A stretch of DNA of 64,000 bases from Candidatus Burkholderia humilis (GCA_001184405.1 LFMX01000002.1:62001-126000), one strand, 5' to 3'; counted from the first letter of the stretch, positions 8,968-19,451 are shown. Numbers and translations are program-made. Notes: generated by a model from the letters alone, not told the origin.

Positions 8968-11337
8968 TCAACCCTTCCAGGTCCATTCACGGATTTCGTC
9001 GCGATCGATGCCTTCCTCATGCGCATACCGCACGCTTTCGATCTGCTGATTCTTGAACCATTCCTTCGTATGCACGGCGCTATTGGTGATACGCGTAACA
9101 CGATCGATCACATCGATGGCAAGCGAATAACGGTCCACGCCATTGATGATCGCCAGCTCGAACGGCGTGTTGATATTGCCGCGCTCGCGATAACTATGCA
9201 CGTGCATGTTTTCATGATTCGTGCGGTTATACGTGAGCTTGTGCACGAGCGATGCGTAAGAATGGAAGTTGAAGATGACCGGCTTATCGCGCGTGAAAAT
9301 GGAATCGAAATCACGATCGGACAGTCCATGCGGATGATCCGTATCCGGCATCAGACGGAACAGGTCGACCACATTGACGAAGCGAATCTTCAGGTCTTCG
9401 CATTTCGCTTTCAGTATCTCGACGGCAGCGAGCGCTTCCATCGTGGCGATATCGCCCGCGCACGCAATCACGACATCCGGTTCATGACCCTGATCCGTCG
9501 ATGCCCAGTCCCATATGCCGATGCCCTTGGCGCAATGCACGATCGCATCCTGCTTATTCAGATACTGCAAATGCGGCTGCTTGTCCGCGACGATCACGTT
9601 CACATAGTCATGCGTGCGCAAACAATGATCCGCCACGCTCAACAAACAGTTCGCATCCGGCGGCAAATAAATGCGCACGACGCCGGGGCTTTTGTTGGTG
9701 ACGACATCGATAAAACCGGGGTCCTGATGCGTGAACCCATTGTGATCCTGACGCCATACGAGCGACGTAATCAGCAGATTGATCGATGGCACCGGCGCGC
9801 GCCAGTCGAGTTCGTTCTTCGCTTTTTCGAACCACTTCGCGTGCTGATTGAACATCGAATCGATCACGTGCACGAAGGCTTCGTAAGTCGCAAAAAGGCC
9901 ATGACGTCCCGTCAAAACATAGCCTTCGAACCAGCCTTCGAGCGTGTGCTCGGAGAGCATTTCCATCACGCGGCCATCGATCGATAACGCGCCGCCGTCC
10001 GCATCTTCAGGCAGCGTTTGCGCGAGCCAGCGCTTGCCCGATGCTTCATATATGCCGTCGAGCTTGTTGCTTGCGGTTTCATCCGGACCGAAGAGACGAA
10101 AGCGCGTCATATTGCGGCGAATCACATCGCGCAAAAACGTGGCGAGCACAGCCGTCGGCGATTGATAAATCGCGCCCGCGCGCTTGAATTCGAACGCGTA
10201 ATCGCGAATATCGGGCATGTCGAGCGATTGACGCAGCACGCCGCCATTCGCATGCGGATTCACGCTGATACGCCGCGCGCCCTGCGGCGCCAGATCGCAC
10301 AATGAATCGATCAGGCGGCCGTTTTCATCGAACAATTCTTCGGGCTTGTAGCTGCGTATCCAGTCTTCGAGCAGCGCGAGATTTTTTCGATTGCTCGCGG
10401 GGTCCGCAATCGGCACCTGATGCGAACGCCAAAAGTTTTCGACCTTGTGACCATCGACTTCTTTCGGACCGGTCCAGCCTTTGGGCGTGCGCAACACGAT
10501 CATCGGACAGCGCGGACGCGTGATGCTTTCTGGATGCGTGCGCGCCTTCGCCTGAATCGCCTTGATATCCGCGATACAGCGTTCGAGCGTCGCCGCCATG
10601 CGCTGATGCATGACATCCGGCTCATCGCCTTCGACGAAATGCGGCACGTAGCCATAGCCCTTGAACAGCGCTTCGATTTCGTCGTGCGGAATGCACGCGA
10701 GGATCGTCGGATTGGCGATCTTGTAGCCGTTCAAATGCAGCACGGGCAACACCGCGCCATCGGTCGCGCGATTCAGAAACTTGTTCGAATGCCACGATGT
10801 TGCGAGCGGGCCGGTTTCGGCTTCGCCATCGCCGACCATCGTGGTGACGATCAAATCGAGATTGTCGAACGCCGCGCCGAATGCGTGCGACAGGCTGTAG
10901 CCGAGTTCGCCGCCTTCGTAAATCGAACTGGGCGTTTCAGGCGTGCAATGCGATCCGATGCCATCCGGCGATGAAAACGCGCGAAACAGCTTCAACATGC
11001 CGCGCTCGTTGGCGCTGCGATCGGGATAGATTTCCGAATAGTGGCCTTCGAGATACGAGTTCGAAAGCGTCGCGGGCGCACCGTGACCGGGACCGGACAC
11101 GAACATCACGTTGAGATCGTCACGTTTGATCAGTCGATTCAGATGCACCCACGTAAACGACTGGCCCGGATCGGAACCCCAGTGTCCGAGCAAGCGACGC
11201 TTGATGTGTTCAGGCTTGAGCGGCTCGCGCAAGAGCGGATTGGCGCGCAGGTAAATCATGCCGACCGAAAGGTAATTGCAGGCGCGCCAGTAGGCATCCT
11301 TTTGTGCGCTCGAGATTCGCGACGTCTTCGCCGTCAC
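8968..11337 (-). CDS. xfp: Xylulose-5-phosphate/fructose-6-phosphate phosphoketolase
   Basis: A 789-residue intact protein, the normal length for this family. The N-terminal TPP-binding domain carries [19 protein letters not shown] and the cofactor motif GDGEAETGP. The middle region includes [18 protein letters not shown], and the C-terminal domain holds [19 protein letters not shown]. The enzyme uses thiamine diphosphate to split xylulose-5-P or fructose-6-P with phosphate into acetyl phosphate and a triose or tetrose phosphate. It is cotranscribed with ackA downstream, whose frame is broken, so acetyl phosphate would need another outlet such as Pta (not in this window). It is one of the few undamaged metabolic genes in the first 13 kb. 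Confidence 0.95.
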   Translation of the reverse strand: MTAKTSRISSAQKDAYWRACNYLSVGMIYLRANPLLREPLKPEHIKRRLLGHWGSDPGQSFTWVHLNRLIKRDDLNVMFVSGPGHGAPATLSNSYLEGHYSEIYPDRSANERGMLKLFRAFSSPDGIGSHCTPETPSSIYEGGELGYSLSHAFGAAFDNLDLIVTTMVGDGEAETGPLATSWHSNKFLNRATDGAVLPVLHLNGYKIANPTILACIPHDEIEALFKGYGYVPHFVEGDEPDVMHQRMAATLERCIADIKAIQAKARTHPESITRPRCPMIVLRTPKGWTGPKEVDGHKVENFWRSHQVPIADPASNRKNLALLEDWIRSYKPEELFDENGRLIDSLCDLAPQGARRISVNPHANGGVLRQSLDMPDIRDYAFEFKRAGAIYQSPTAVLATFLRDVIRRNMTRFRLFGPDETASNKLDGIYEASGKRWLAQTLPEDADGGALSIDGRVMEMLSEHTLEGWFEGYVLTGRHGLFATYEAFVHVIDSMFNQHAKWFEKAKNELDWRAPVPSINLLITSLVWRQDHNGFTHQDPGFIDVVTNKSPGVVRIYLPPDANCLLSVADHCLRTHDYVNVIVADKQPHLQYLNKQDAIVHCAKGIGIWDWASTDQGHEPDVVIACAGDIATMEALAAVEILKAKCEDLKIRFVNVVDLFRLMPDTDHPHGLSDRDFDSIFTRDKPVIFNFHSYASLVHKLTYNRTNHENMHVHSYRERGNINTPFELAIINGVDRYSLAIDVIDRVTRITNSAVHTKEWFKNQQIESVRYAHEEGIDRDEIREWTWKG

Positions 11338-11628
11338 GCCTTGCGTGGCGCGGCCGCGCGAGAAACGGAAGGTCGATGAAAGCTCATTTTCTTCTCAATG
11401 CCGCGGCTTCATGCCGTGCGCGCCTGCACGGTTCAATCTCTGAAATCAAGCTGCCATTGCGCATCGTTTGATCATCGCGAGCGATTCGGCTCGCCGATTT
11501 GCGATAATTCCTGCTTTTTGCCTGTGGTGTTCGCCGCATCATGTCGCGATAAACGCCGCGTGGAATCGCTTTGTATCGGCATGCCCGAAAGCGGCTCATT
11601 TGCTTACCGTTGTTGAAGGATTTTTCCG

Positions 11629-13028
11629 ATGAATACCCAAAACTATCTGGCACGTCGCAGACGCGCTCGTTCACGACGGTCTTTCTGATCGAAATGTGGG
11701 AGCGTTTCGGCTATTAGGGCATGGCCGCGCTGCTCGTGCTGTTCATGATCGACAAATCGGTTTCGCCGATGACCACGCGAACCTCACCTGGGGCGCGTTT
11801 ACCGCGCTCGTTTTCTCCGCGCCGTCGATCGGCGGCTGGATCGGCGACAAGATTCTCGGCGCGCGCCGCTGCATGACGATCGGCGCGATCATCCTCGCGC
11901 TCGGCTATTTCATGCTCGCGCTGCCGTTCGAAACGCTCGGCTTCCATGTATACGTCGCGCGGCGTGATCGTGGTCGGCAACGGCTTTTTCAAATCGAACG
12001 CGGCGAATCTCGTGCGCCGCATCTACGAAGGCGACGACGCGCGCATCGACAGTGCATTCACGATCTATTATATGGCGGTGAACATCGGCTCGACCTTTTC
12101 GATGCTCGCCACGCCGTGGATCAAGGACCATTGGGGCTGGCACACGGCGTTCGCGGTGTGCAGCGGCGGCGGCATGGTGCTCGGCCTGCTCAACTTCGCA
12201 CTGATGCGCAAGACGCTCGCGCGAATCGGTTCCGCGCCAGACGATGCGCCAATTCGCTGGAAGAGCCTCTTCATAGTGTTGGCGGGCAGCGTGGCGCTGG
12301 CGGCATCGACCGTTTTCATTTTCAGCATAAGGCGGTCGCGGTCGCATGCGTGTATGCGGCGGGCGTCGCCATTCTCGCGATCTTCGGCTACATGCTCACG
12401 AAGTGCGATCGCAGCGAGCGCGCGAGCCTCGTCGCCGCGCTGATCCTCCGTGCTTCAGGTCATCCTGTTCTTCGTGTTCTATCAGCAGATGTCGACGTCG
12501 CTCACGCTCTTCGCGCTGCGCAACGTCGATCCGGCTTTCTCGATTGCCGGCGTGAATCTCTTCACGTGGAGCGCGGCGCAGTTTCAGGCGCTCAATCCGA
12601 TCTGGATCATGCTGCTCAGAGCCCGATTCTCGCGTTCGCGTACACGCGTCTCGCGCGTCAGGGCCGCGATATTCCGGTGGCGGCGAGGTATGCGCTCGGG
12701 TTCGTCGTCGCGGTGGGCTTTTTCATCTTCGGCCTGAGCGGGCGTTACGCGGAAGGGCGTGTGTCGTCGTGGTTCGGTGGGCGCGTATTTCGTGGCGACG
12801 GGGGTATCGCAATATCTCGGTAGCGTCGTGGCGAATTTTGCGCAGATGCCGTCCGGCAATCTCGATCCGATGCAGTCGTTGCCGCTCTACACGCATCTGT
12901 TCTTCGGACTCGGCTGGCTCGCGACGGGCGGCGCGGCGGTGGCGATCGCGCTGCTGCCGCTGTTTGGCAAGCTGTCTGTCGCGTGCGCATCAGCGGGCGA
13001 TGGCGCAGCCCCGATTACGGCGTCGTGA
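11629..13028 (+). pseudogene. POT-family proton-dependent peptide transporter, multiply broken
   Basis: The family is clear from segments in several frames: FTTVFLIEMWERFGY, NLTWGAFTALVFSAPSIGGW, NGFFKSNAANLVRRIYEGDD, PWIKDHWGWHTAFAV and FFVFYQQMSTSLTLFALR. It is a DtpA/DtpB-like di- and tripeptide permease of about 460 codons. A TAG replaces the second tyrosine codon of the conserved ERFGYYG region near 11717. Frame changes lie near 11660, 11775, 11960, 12325, 12448, 12620 and 12770. The C-terminus (YLGSVVANFAQMPSGNL) ends at TGA 13026-13028. At least seven lesions make this one of the oldest pseudogenes here. Confidence 0.88.
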
Positions 13029-13087
13029 TTTGAGAGGGGAGCGTTCGGTTATGGCCGGACGTTTCCTTGGGCAGTAGGGAGAAAAGC

Positions 13088-13121
13088 AAAAAGCCCGGCA
13101 CGTTTAGTGACCGGGCTTTTT
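13088..13121 (+). terminator. Rho-independent terminator between the POT remnant and tRNA-Met
   Basis: AAAAAGCCCGG and CCGGGCTTTTT form a perfect hairpin with A and T runs on either side. It could work in both directions, ending the POT gene on + and the tRNA transcript on -. Confidence 0.85.
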
Positions 13122-13132
13122 GTCTTGAATCT

Positions 13133-13209
<77 letters not shown>

Positions 13210-13316
13210 TCTTAAAAATTAAATTATAGACTGAATCGATTCGCGGAGTCAAACGTCTGTGCAAATTATTTTTCGTGAGCGACAAAGTCGCCTTGCGCGA
13301 AGGCTCTAAAGCACGA

Positions 13317-13350
13317 AAAGCCTGCATGAGCTTTCACTCATGCAGGCTTT
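13317..13350 (-). terminator. Hairpin terminator downstream of rpsU
   Basis: AAAGCCTGCATGAG and CTCATGCAGGCTTT form a 14-bp perfect inverted repeat with a short loop. On the minus strand it lies 145 bases after the rpsU stop and ends in a short T run, so it probably ends the rpsU transcript. Confidence 0.7.
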
Positions 13351-13494
13351 GTGCAATCTTGCCAGCGGTTGCCGAACCCGCGAACTTTCGCGCTGACGAT
13401 CTTCGATCGCTCGACACGCAAAACCGCGAACCGGTCCGACTCAGGCTGCGATGCCTAAACCGCCAGGATGAACGAGGGCGTCAGCCCCGCGTCA

Positions 13495-13707
13495 TCAATA
13501 AAACTTTTTCGGCAGTTGTGCGCGGCGGATCTGCTTGCGCAGACGAGCGACAGCAGCAGCTTTCTTGCGCTTGCGCTCGGTGGTCGGCTTTTCATAAGCC
13601 ATGCGCGACTTGAGTTCCTGAATCAGGCCCGTGCGCTCGACGGTACGACGGAAACGACGCATGGCGACGTCGAAAGGCTCACTCTCTTTCAACAGTACTT
13701 TAGTCAT
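13495..13707 (-). CDS. rpsU: 30S ribosomal protein S21
   Basis: Seventy residues, intact. The start is [20 protein letters not shown] and the C-terminus is strongly basic ([18 protein letters not shown]), as normal for S21. It binds the small ribosomal subunit near the anti-Shine-Dalgarno end of 16S rRNA and aids initiation. It is transcribed alone on the minus strand with its own hairpin terminator. The N-terminal and length match to beta-proteobacterial S21 is good. Confidence 0.96.
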   Translation of the reverse strand: MTKVLLKESEPFDVAMRRFRRTVERTGLIQELKSRMAYEKPTTERKRKKAAAVARLRKQIRRAQLPKKFY

Positions 13708-13735
13708 TGAAATCTCGGTTAATCTGGCCCTGCCA

Positions 13736-13780
13736 GAATTTGGGGCAAAGTATAATTGTACTCTTTTTGAGAGCCTCGCT
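13736..13780 (-). promoter_or_regulatory. Candidate rpsU promoter
   Basis: On the minus strand a TATACT at 13754-13749 makes a good -10 hexamer about 42 bases before the rpsU ATG. No strong -35 is seen 17 bases further up. The assignment rests on position and the -10 only. Confidence 0.35.
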
Positions 13781-13878
13781 GCCAGCCTCTCGTCGCGATT
13801 GTGTGTGGGCGCTCACCCGCGATTCTTATCGTAGGTCGTTGAATAATGACGACAATCCCGATATACCCGCGCCCCGGT

Positions 13879-14202
13879 TCAGAATCCGCGCGATCGTACC
13901 GGACGCGGCGCACGCGGCGTTTCGCGCGCGGGCTGGTCGATTGTCACGTCGGAACGGGCGAGCGCAACGCACGGGAGAATGTAGCCTTCCGCCTTTTCTT
14001 CGGCGGTCAGTCCCAGCCATTCGACGCGATACGCAACTTCGCCCGCGTGCAGCCGGCACAGGCACGCCCGGCACGTGCCATTGCGACACTAACGCGGCAG
14101 CGGCAAGCCAGCGCGCAATGCCGCTTCGAGCAACGATTCGCCCGCCCGCTCGGCGACGAAATGCTCGCCGGGCTGAACGATCATCGCGAAAGTGTCGCTC
14201 AT
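13879..14202 (-). pseudogene. Plant-type 2Fe-2S ferredoxin with an in-frame amber
   Basis: Reading from ATG 14202 gives MSDTFAMIVQPGEHFVAERA and then GLPLPR followed by TAG at 14089-14091. The same frame continues CRNGTCRACLCRLHAGEV and YILPCVALARSDV to TGA 13879-13881. The cluster cysteines (C-x4-C-x2-C and a distant LPC) all lie after the stop, so the truncated 37-residue product cannot bind iron. TCG to TAG is the likely change, because homologues usually have a serine before the first cysteine. The whole frame is 107 codons, normal for a small electron-transfer ferredoxin. Its ATG overlaps the end of the yigZ remnant (ATGA). Confidence 0.88.
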
Positions 14203-14789
14203 AGTTGAAGCTCGACGATCGCACGTCCGTTGGTCAGGTCGCGCAGTTCGGCGGCGGCGGCCTCGCGCGCGGCGGCGGGCATGCGCACGACGAGCCGCAC
14301 CGTCATGGCGTACGGGGTATCCGCGAGTTCGGCTTCGTTTTGTTCGATCCAACGCCGCACGCGCGCTTCATCCGCATAGTCGATTTCGATGCCGATCAGC
14401 CCGCGCTCGATGTGCTCCACGCGCTCGGCGAGCTGCATCGCGATGGCGTCGGTGTAGGCGCGCACCAGTCCGCCCGCGCCAAGCTTGATGCCGCCGTAGT
14501 AGCGCACGACCGCGGCCAGCACGCCATCGACTTCGTGATGCCGCAGCACTTCGAGAATCGGCCAGCCTGCGGTGCCGGAAGGTTCGCCATCTCGGACATG
14601 CCGGACTGGCCGCCCGCGAGCAGCGCCCAGCAGACATGCGTCGCCGCCGGATGTTCGGCGCGCAGGCGTTCGAGTTCGCGCATGGCGGCATCGCGATCGG
14701 CAACGGGAATCGCGAGGGCGATAAAGCGGCTCTTGCGGATATCGATTTCCGCGCTGACGGGAAAGGTGAGGGTGTAAGTGGGCAGGGCT
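14199..14789 (-). pseudogene. yigZ: YigZ/IMPACT family protein, frameshifted
   Basis: Two frames together give a YigZ protein. The N-terminal part has SAEIDIRKSRFIALAIPV and HPAATHVCWALL, and the second part has WPILEVLRHHEVDGVLAAVV and RYYGGIKLGAGGLVRAYTDA. The shift is near 14597, where MSEMANLP should continue as MSDDGEPSGTAG. One missing C explains it. The C-terminal EF-G domain IV-like fold is intact to TGA 14199-14201. No ATG is visible at the natural start near LPTYTLTF, so the start may also be lost. The family is linked to translation stress, but its role in bacteria is not settled. Confidence 0.85.
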
Positions 14790-15082
14790 TCGGTGTGACG
14801 GGGAATAACCGGGAATGTTAAAGGCAAAGCGCGGCGGCGCGGTCTGAAAGACGAGTTGCGCCGCGTGCGCATTGAATCGAAAGAGGCGGAATGTCATTCA
14901 ATGCGCCTTTCGCCCCGTTCGTTCTCGGCGCGAAGGACAACCGGATGCAAACCTGCGCGGAGCTTTAAAGCGCACGGTCGCGGCCCAAAACGCGCTCAAA
15001 GGTCCAGCCGCTGCGTCCTCCGCTGCGAAATGCAAATGCGCGCGACTGGTTGCGTCCGCTTCGAAGCGCACAGCCAGCCCGC

Positions 15083-15613
15083 TCAAACGCCCGCCGCCTC
15101 GTCCTGCGCCCCGAGCGCGCGCTGCATCAGCACCGTATCGACCCATTGCCCATGTTTAAATCCCACGCGACGCAACACACCCACGTGCTCGAACCCGAGC
15201 CGCGCATGCGGCGCGATCGATCCCGCGTTGCCGCTGTTGCCGATCACCGCGTTCCTCTGCCGTCACGGACCGCGATCGCATCGTTCGACGAGCGCCGTCA
15301 ACAGCGCCAGCCCGATGCCGCGTCCGCCGAAGCCATCGGCAACATAGACGGAATCCTCGATCGTGTGACGATAGGCCGATTGCGCCCGATATGCCGACGC
15401 ATATGCATAACCTGCCACCTCGCTGTCGATTTCCGCGACGACGTACGGCAAGCCCGCGCTGGCGATGGCGGCGTGCCGCGCGCGCATTTCATCGATGGAA
15501 GGCGGCGTTTCTTCGAACGTCGCGAGCACATGCAGCACGTAATGCGAATAGATGCGGGCGATCGTTTCGAAGTCGGCGTGCGCGGCGTCGCGAATGCGGA
15601 TCGGAGAAATCAT
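15083..15613 (-). pseudogene. GNAT N-acetyltransferase (phosphinothricin-acetyltransferase-like), frameshifted
   Basis: ATG 15613 starts MISPIRIRDAAHADFETIAR. The sequence includes YAYASAYRAQSAYRHTIEDS and the acetyl-CoA loop region GFGGRGIGLALLTALVERC, as in Pat/Bar and methionine sulfoximine acetyltransferases. The frame is lost near 15262. The C-terminal part continues in another frame as NAVIGNSGNAGSIAPHARLG and GFEHVGVLRRVGFKHGQWVD, then stops at TGA 15083-15085. The complete protein would be about 177 residues, normal for the family. About 280 bases with no assignable gene lie between this stop and the yigZ remnant. Confidence 0.83.
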
Positions 15614-15919
15614 GTGCGTTCAAATGAGTGCAGCAATCAGAACCGCGATTTTCGCACGTCAGTGCGACGCAAAAAAAACCTCGCCGGGCCGTGCGCAAAC
15701 CCACGCAGCGCGCGACTTTTAAGGCAAAGAAAAGATTGAACCAAGCGATGTCCGGCCCCTACACTAGGTCGTTTGTCCGGCATCGCGAAGCGCCGTGTTT
15801 TTGACGGGCGCGAGGCGATGCAGCAGTCGATCCGCGCGACCAGGCGGACCCGAACAGTCGGTACAAAGCGCGGGCGCGTACGGCCCTGAAACGAGACGCG
15901 GCGCGGACCATAACACGCA
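15614..15919. other. Divergent intergenic region between the GNAT and EAL remnants
   Basis: Roughly 306 bases hold the divergent starts of two broken genes. No ORF with family similarity or a good ribosome binding site is seen. It presumably contained both promoters; I cannot place -35/-10 pairs with confidence. Confidence 0.5.
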
Positions 15920-17417
15920 ATGAACAAATACAAACGTGGAGCGCTGGCGGCGCTTCTGATCGTCACCGTGTCGATTGCAGCGCTCGCACCGGCGGGCATC
16001 GGCTATGTGTTTGCGCGCCGCACGCAATTTCAGGAGGACGTGGCGCGTCTGAACGTCACCGCCGATGCCGTGCTTTTTCACGCCGAAGCGGTGTCGCGGG
16101 GTTTGTCGGGCGCGCTCGGCGAAGTCGGCAAGGTGGCGGCGCTGCCGTGTTCGTCGCCGTATCTGCGCGAATTGCGGCGTATTGCGCTCGCGCATATGCA
16201 AGTGCGCGATGCCGGCGCGTATGACCACGATGGCCGCTGGCAATGTTCGTCGTCGCTCGGCGCGGTATCGGCGGGGGCGTCCGACGGGCTCACGTTGCTG
16301 CCGCCGGACTGGCGTTCGCGCGATGGCGTGTCCGCGTGGTATGCGCTGTCGCATCTACCGGGCGACAAGGAATCGCTCGTGATGGGACGCGACGGCTTCT
16401 ACATTGCCGCCGATCTCGATAGCTGCACGAGCCGCGAGCCGAACGGCGTCGCGGTCATCAACACGGAAGCGAGCCGCGTGATTGCGCGCACGCCCGCAAG
16501 CGACGACGGCGCGATGCTCGCTGTTTATCGCGCCAATCCGCGCGGGCTCGATTGCACCGCGTACGTCGTGCGCCGTTCCGTGTCGATGCCGCTCGCGGTC
16601 GTCGTGAGCGCGCCGCCGCAAAGCCTGCGTCAGCGTCTGTCGATGCTGCCCGTGGCTGCTCGGCGGCATGGCGGTGGGCCTCGTGTGCGCGGGCTGGGCG
16701 GCGTTTTTCATCGTGTGGTGTCTGTCGCCGCGCGGCCAGTTGAGCGACGCGGTGCGGCGGCATCAGTTCATCGTCGCGTATCAGCCGATCATCGATCTGA
16801 CCACGCGCCGGTGCGCCGGTGCGCCGGTGCGCCGGTGCGCCGGTGCGCCGGTGCGCCGGTGCGCCGGTGCGTCGGCGCCGAAGCGCTGGTGCGCTGCAAG
16901 TATCACGATCGCATCGTGCGGCTGGATCATTTCATTCCGCTCGCGGAACATCGCGGGCTGATTTCTCGATGTGCTCGGTCCTGCCATCGCGCGTGAGGGC
17001 GTGCGCGCGAAGCAGATTCGTATCGAAGCGACCGAGCGCAGTTTTCTCGACGCCGACGCCGCCAAGGAAGTCATCAGCGCGTTTCGCAGTGCGGGCCACG
17101 CGGTCTATCTCGATGATTTCGGCACCGGTTATTCGAGCCTGTCGCATTTGCAGAATTTCCGCGTCGACGGGCTGAAGATCGACAAGTCGTTCGTCGATAC
17201 GATCGTGCAGGACGCGGCGTCGAGCAGCGTGGCCTCGCATATCATCGACATGGCCGCGACGCTCGATGTGCAAGTGATCGCGGAAGGCATCGAGCGCGAG
17301 GAGCAAGCGGCGTATCTGCGGGCGCGCGGCGCGCGTTTCGGGCAGGGCTGGCTCTTTTCGCCGCCGCTGTCCGCAGCCGATTTCATCCGCTATGCCGGGA
17401 CTTTGCGCGGACCTTGA
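15920..17417 (+). pseudogene. Membrane-bound CSS-motif / EAL-domain c-di-GMP phosphodiesterase, broken by a repeat expansion and frameshifts
   Basis: The N-terminus has one membrane helix (ALAALLIVTVSIAALAPAGI) and a periplasmic CSS sensor with PCSSPYLRELRR. An added G near 16657 shifts the frame before the second helix. The EAL domain begins VAYQPIIDLTTRR and is then interrupted by eight copies of an 8-bp repeat at 16805-16868. After another shift near 16965 the domain ends normally with HAVYLDDFGTGYSSLSHLQN and KIDKSFVDTIV. The EAL core itself appears as GAEALVR just after the repeat. Such proteins hydrolyse c-di-GMP at the membrane and affect motility and biofilm. Three separate lesions make function impossible without correction. 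Confidence 0.87.
16805..16868 (+). repeat. 8-bp tandem repeat (GCGCCGGT)x8 in the EAL gene
   Basis: Eight perfect copies are followed by a degenerate GCGTCGGC. One copy corresponds to the natural codons RRCVGAEA. Seven extra copies add 56 bases, which is not a multiple of three and shifts the frame within the EAL domain. Confidence 0.95.
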
Positions 17418-17471
17418 TTGATCGACAATCGGCCGCATTTAGCCTCTTTGCGATAAAACGGGAGCACGGTC

Positions 17472-17873
17472 ATGAACGACAAGCAAGCCACCACTTTTCT
17501 GCGCGATGTGCGGCATCCGCTGCTCGCGCTTCGTCGCACGGTGCTGGCGCATCTGCGTGCGAAACACGAAGCGGAGTTCGGGCCGGTGTCGCCGGGTGAG
17601 TTTCTGCAGATCGTGATCAACGGTTCGACGTATCGCTGGCTGACGCCGTTTTCGACGCTGATCGCCGCCCTCGACGATGTGCTCGACGACGACGAAGCCA
17701 CGCCTGACGCGCGCATCGATCATGCAAAAGCGGTCGTCGCGATGTTCAGCGCCGGTTCGCGCGATCCGGCTTTTGCGGAGCAGTTTCTGCCGCTGTTGCA
17801 GGACAGTCCGGACATTGCTGTTGCGAACGGGCAGGTTGCGCAGATCGTGCGTTCTATCGAAAAAGCGACCTAA
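17472..17873 (+). CDS. Hypothetical protein, 133 aa
   Basis: ATG 17472 is preceded by a weak GGGAG at 17460-17464. The protein begins MNDKQATTFLRDVRHPLLAL and is rich in alpha-helix-forming residues, with no signal peptide or membrane segment. The second half contains an acidic stretch, LDDVLDDDEATPDARIDHAK. I do not recognise the family, but codon usage is like intact neighbours and the frame is clean. It lies between the EAL remnant and the arginine transport operon and is followed by a perfect inverted repeat, which could end its transcript. Confidence 0.65.
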   Translation: MNDKQATTFLRDVRHPLLALRRTVLAHLRAKHEAEFGPVSPGEFLQIVINGSTYRWLTPFSTLIAALDDVLDDDEATPDARIDHAKAVVAMFSAGSRDPAFAEQFLPLLQDSPDIAVANGQVAQIVRSIEKAT

Positions 17874-17895
17874 AAACATAAATTTTCACGCCCGA

Positions 17896-17925
17896 TGCGG
17901 TGGCTTGGGATGCTCAAGCCACCGC
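17896..17925. repeat. Inverted repeat after the 133-aa gene
   Basis: TGCGGTGGCTTG and TCAAGCCACCGCA form a near-perfect hairpin with a short loop. No T run follows, so it could be a weak terminator or a protein-binding site upstream of the aot operon. Confidence 0.5.
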
Positions 17926-18034
17926 ACCGCTTGCGCTTCGATGCTGCGTCGCAACACGCCCGAAGCGTCTCGTTTGAGCAAACAATTTTCGCTTGGGACG
18001 ATCGCAGCCATTGCACAACGACAAGGAGACGCGC

Positions 18035-18709
18035 GTGATTCTGCATGGCTTCGGACCACTCCTCTGGGCGGGCGCAAAGGAAACGCTCGCGCTTGCGGTG
18101 TTATCGCTGGCGGTGTCGGTGGCGCTGGGGTTGTTCGGCGCATCGGCGAAATTGTCGCGGCATGTGGCACTGCGCGGCATTGCGACCGCGTACACGACGC
18201 TTATCCGCTCCGTGCCCGATCTCGTCTTCTACAGCATCCAGATCGCCATCAACAACGTGACGGACGCGTTCGGCTGGAATCAGTTCGATATCGATCCGTT
18301 CACGGCGGGCGTGCTCACGCTCGGCTTTATCTACGGCGCGTACTTCACCGAAACCTTTCGCGGCGCGTTTCTCGCCGTGCCGCGCGGCCAGCTCGAAGCG
18401 GGCAGCGCGTACGGCATGAGCGGCCTGCGCGTGTTCGGCCGCATCCTTTTTCCGCAGATGATGCGCTTCGTGCTGCCGGGCATCGGCAATAACTGGCAGG
18501 TGCTGGTGAAAGCGACGGCGCTCGTGTCGATCATCGGTCTCACGGATGTCGTCAAGGCCGCGCAGGACGCGGGCAAAAGCACGTTCAATATATTCCTGTT
18601 CATCATGATCGCCGCGCTGATTTATCTCGCGATCACGACGGCATCGAACATCGTGTTGATGGCGCTGGAAAAGCGCTATTCCATCGGCGTGCGGCACGCC
18701 GAACTCTAG
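18035..18709 (+). CDS. aotQ: Arginine/histidine-type ABC transporter permease (AotQ/HisQ)
   Basis: GTG 18035 follows AAGGAG at 18023-18028. The protein is about 224 residues with five hydrophobic segments. It has the permease signature loop of the HisMQ family (YGMSGLRVFGRILFPQMMRF, with the EAA-like GQLEAGSAYG before it). It would form the inner-membrane channel with the next gene for arginine, ornithine or histidine uptake. In the segment IRSVPDLVFYSIQI, relatives I recall have about five extra hydrophobic residues before FYS, so an in-frame 15-base deletion in the second helix is possible. Its partner permease is frameshifted, so the complex is probably inactive. Confidence 0.8.
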   Translation: MILHGFGPLLWAGAKETLALAVLSLAVSVALGLFGASAKLSRHVALRGIATAYTTLIRSVPDLVFYSIQIAINNVTDAFGWNQFDIDPFTAGVLTLGFIYGAYFTETFRGAFLAVPRGQLEAGSAYGMSGLRVFGRILFPQMMRFVLPGIGNNWQVLVKATALVSIIGLTDVVKAAQDAGKSTFNIFLFIMIAALIYLAITTASNIVLMALEKRYSIGVRHAEL

Positions 18710-18721
18710 GAAACGCTCGCT

Positions 18722-19451
18722 ATGTTCCAGGTCTTAGCCGAATACTGGCGTCCGTTTCTGTACTCCGATGGCATGCGCGCGTCGGGACTCGTCATCACGT
18801 TGTGGCTGCTGGCCGCATCGATTGCGATCGGCTTTTGTGCGGCGGTGCCGCTGGCGCGCGCGCGTGTCGAAGAACCGCTGGCTGTCGATGCCCGTGCGCT
18901 TTTACACCTACGTGTTTGGCGACACGCCGCTTTACGTGCAGTTGCTGCTGCTTCACACAGGCATGTACAGCCTCGAATTCGTGCGCACCCAATCGCTGCT
19001 CGAAGCGTTTTTCAAGAGCGGTTTTAATTGCGCGATCCTCGCGTTCGCATTGAACACCTGCACCTACACGACCGAAATCTTCGCCGGCGCGATCCGCTCG
19101 ATTCCGCACGGCGAAGTGGAAGCCGCGTGCGCGTACGGCATGAGCACGTTCACGATGTATCGGCGGATCATTTTGCCGTCCGCGTTGCGGCGCGCGCTGC
19201 CGCTCTACAGCAACGAAGTCATTCTGATGCTGTACGCCACGATCGTCGCTTTTACCGCGACCGTTCTGGACATCCTCAAAGTCGCGCGCGATGCGAACTC
19301 GGCCACGTATCAATCGTTCGATTCGTTCGATTCGTTCGGTATCGCGGTGTTGCTGTATCTGCTGATTTCGTTCGCGCTGGTCGCGTTGTTCAGGAAAACG
19401 GAGCGGCGCTGGCTTGCTTATCTGCGGCCGCTTCAGGCGAAGGCGCGCTGA
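18722..19451 (+). pseudogene. aotM: Arginine/histidine-type ABC transporter permease (AotM/HisM), frameshifted
   Basis: The start at 18722, 13 bases after aotQ, gives MFQVLAEYWRPFLYSDGMRA and the first helix. At the GC run at 18854-18864 two bases appear to be missing. The rest lies in another frame as KNRWLSMPVRFYTYVF, the EAA-type loop GEVEAACAYGMSTFTMYRRI, and the last helix [18 protein letters not shown] 9-bp repeat near 19320 expands QSF to QSFDSFDSF in frame. The whole would be about 243 residues. It was the second membrane subunit of the arginine importer. Confidence 0.87.
19314..19340 (+). repeat. 9-bp tandem repeat in aotM
   Basis: Two perfect TCGTTCGAT copies and a third ending GGT encode SFDSFDSFG in a periplasmic or membrane-adjacent loop. 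The length is a multiple of three, so it does not add a frameshift. Confidence 0.85.

Noticed and set aside
8962-9987. 341-codon antisense ORF over phosphoketolase
   Set aside because: Same reason: no family features, complementary to a well conserved gene.
14898-15146. Minus-strand ORF of 82 codons between yigZ and the GNAT remnant
   Set aside because: Composition is like a shadow frame and I recognise no family or ribosome binding site; it overlaps the out-of-frame GNAT tail.
16805-16868. Active phase-variation switch in the EAL gene
   Set aside because: At least two further frameshifts (near 16657 and 16965) mean no repeat number alone restores the protein.
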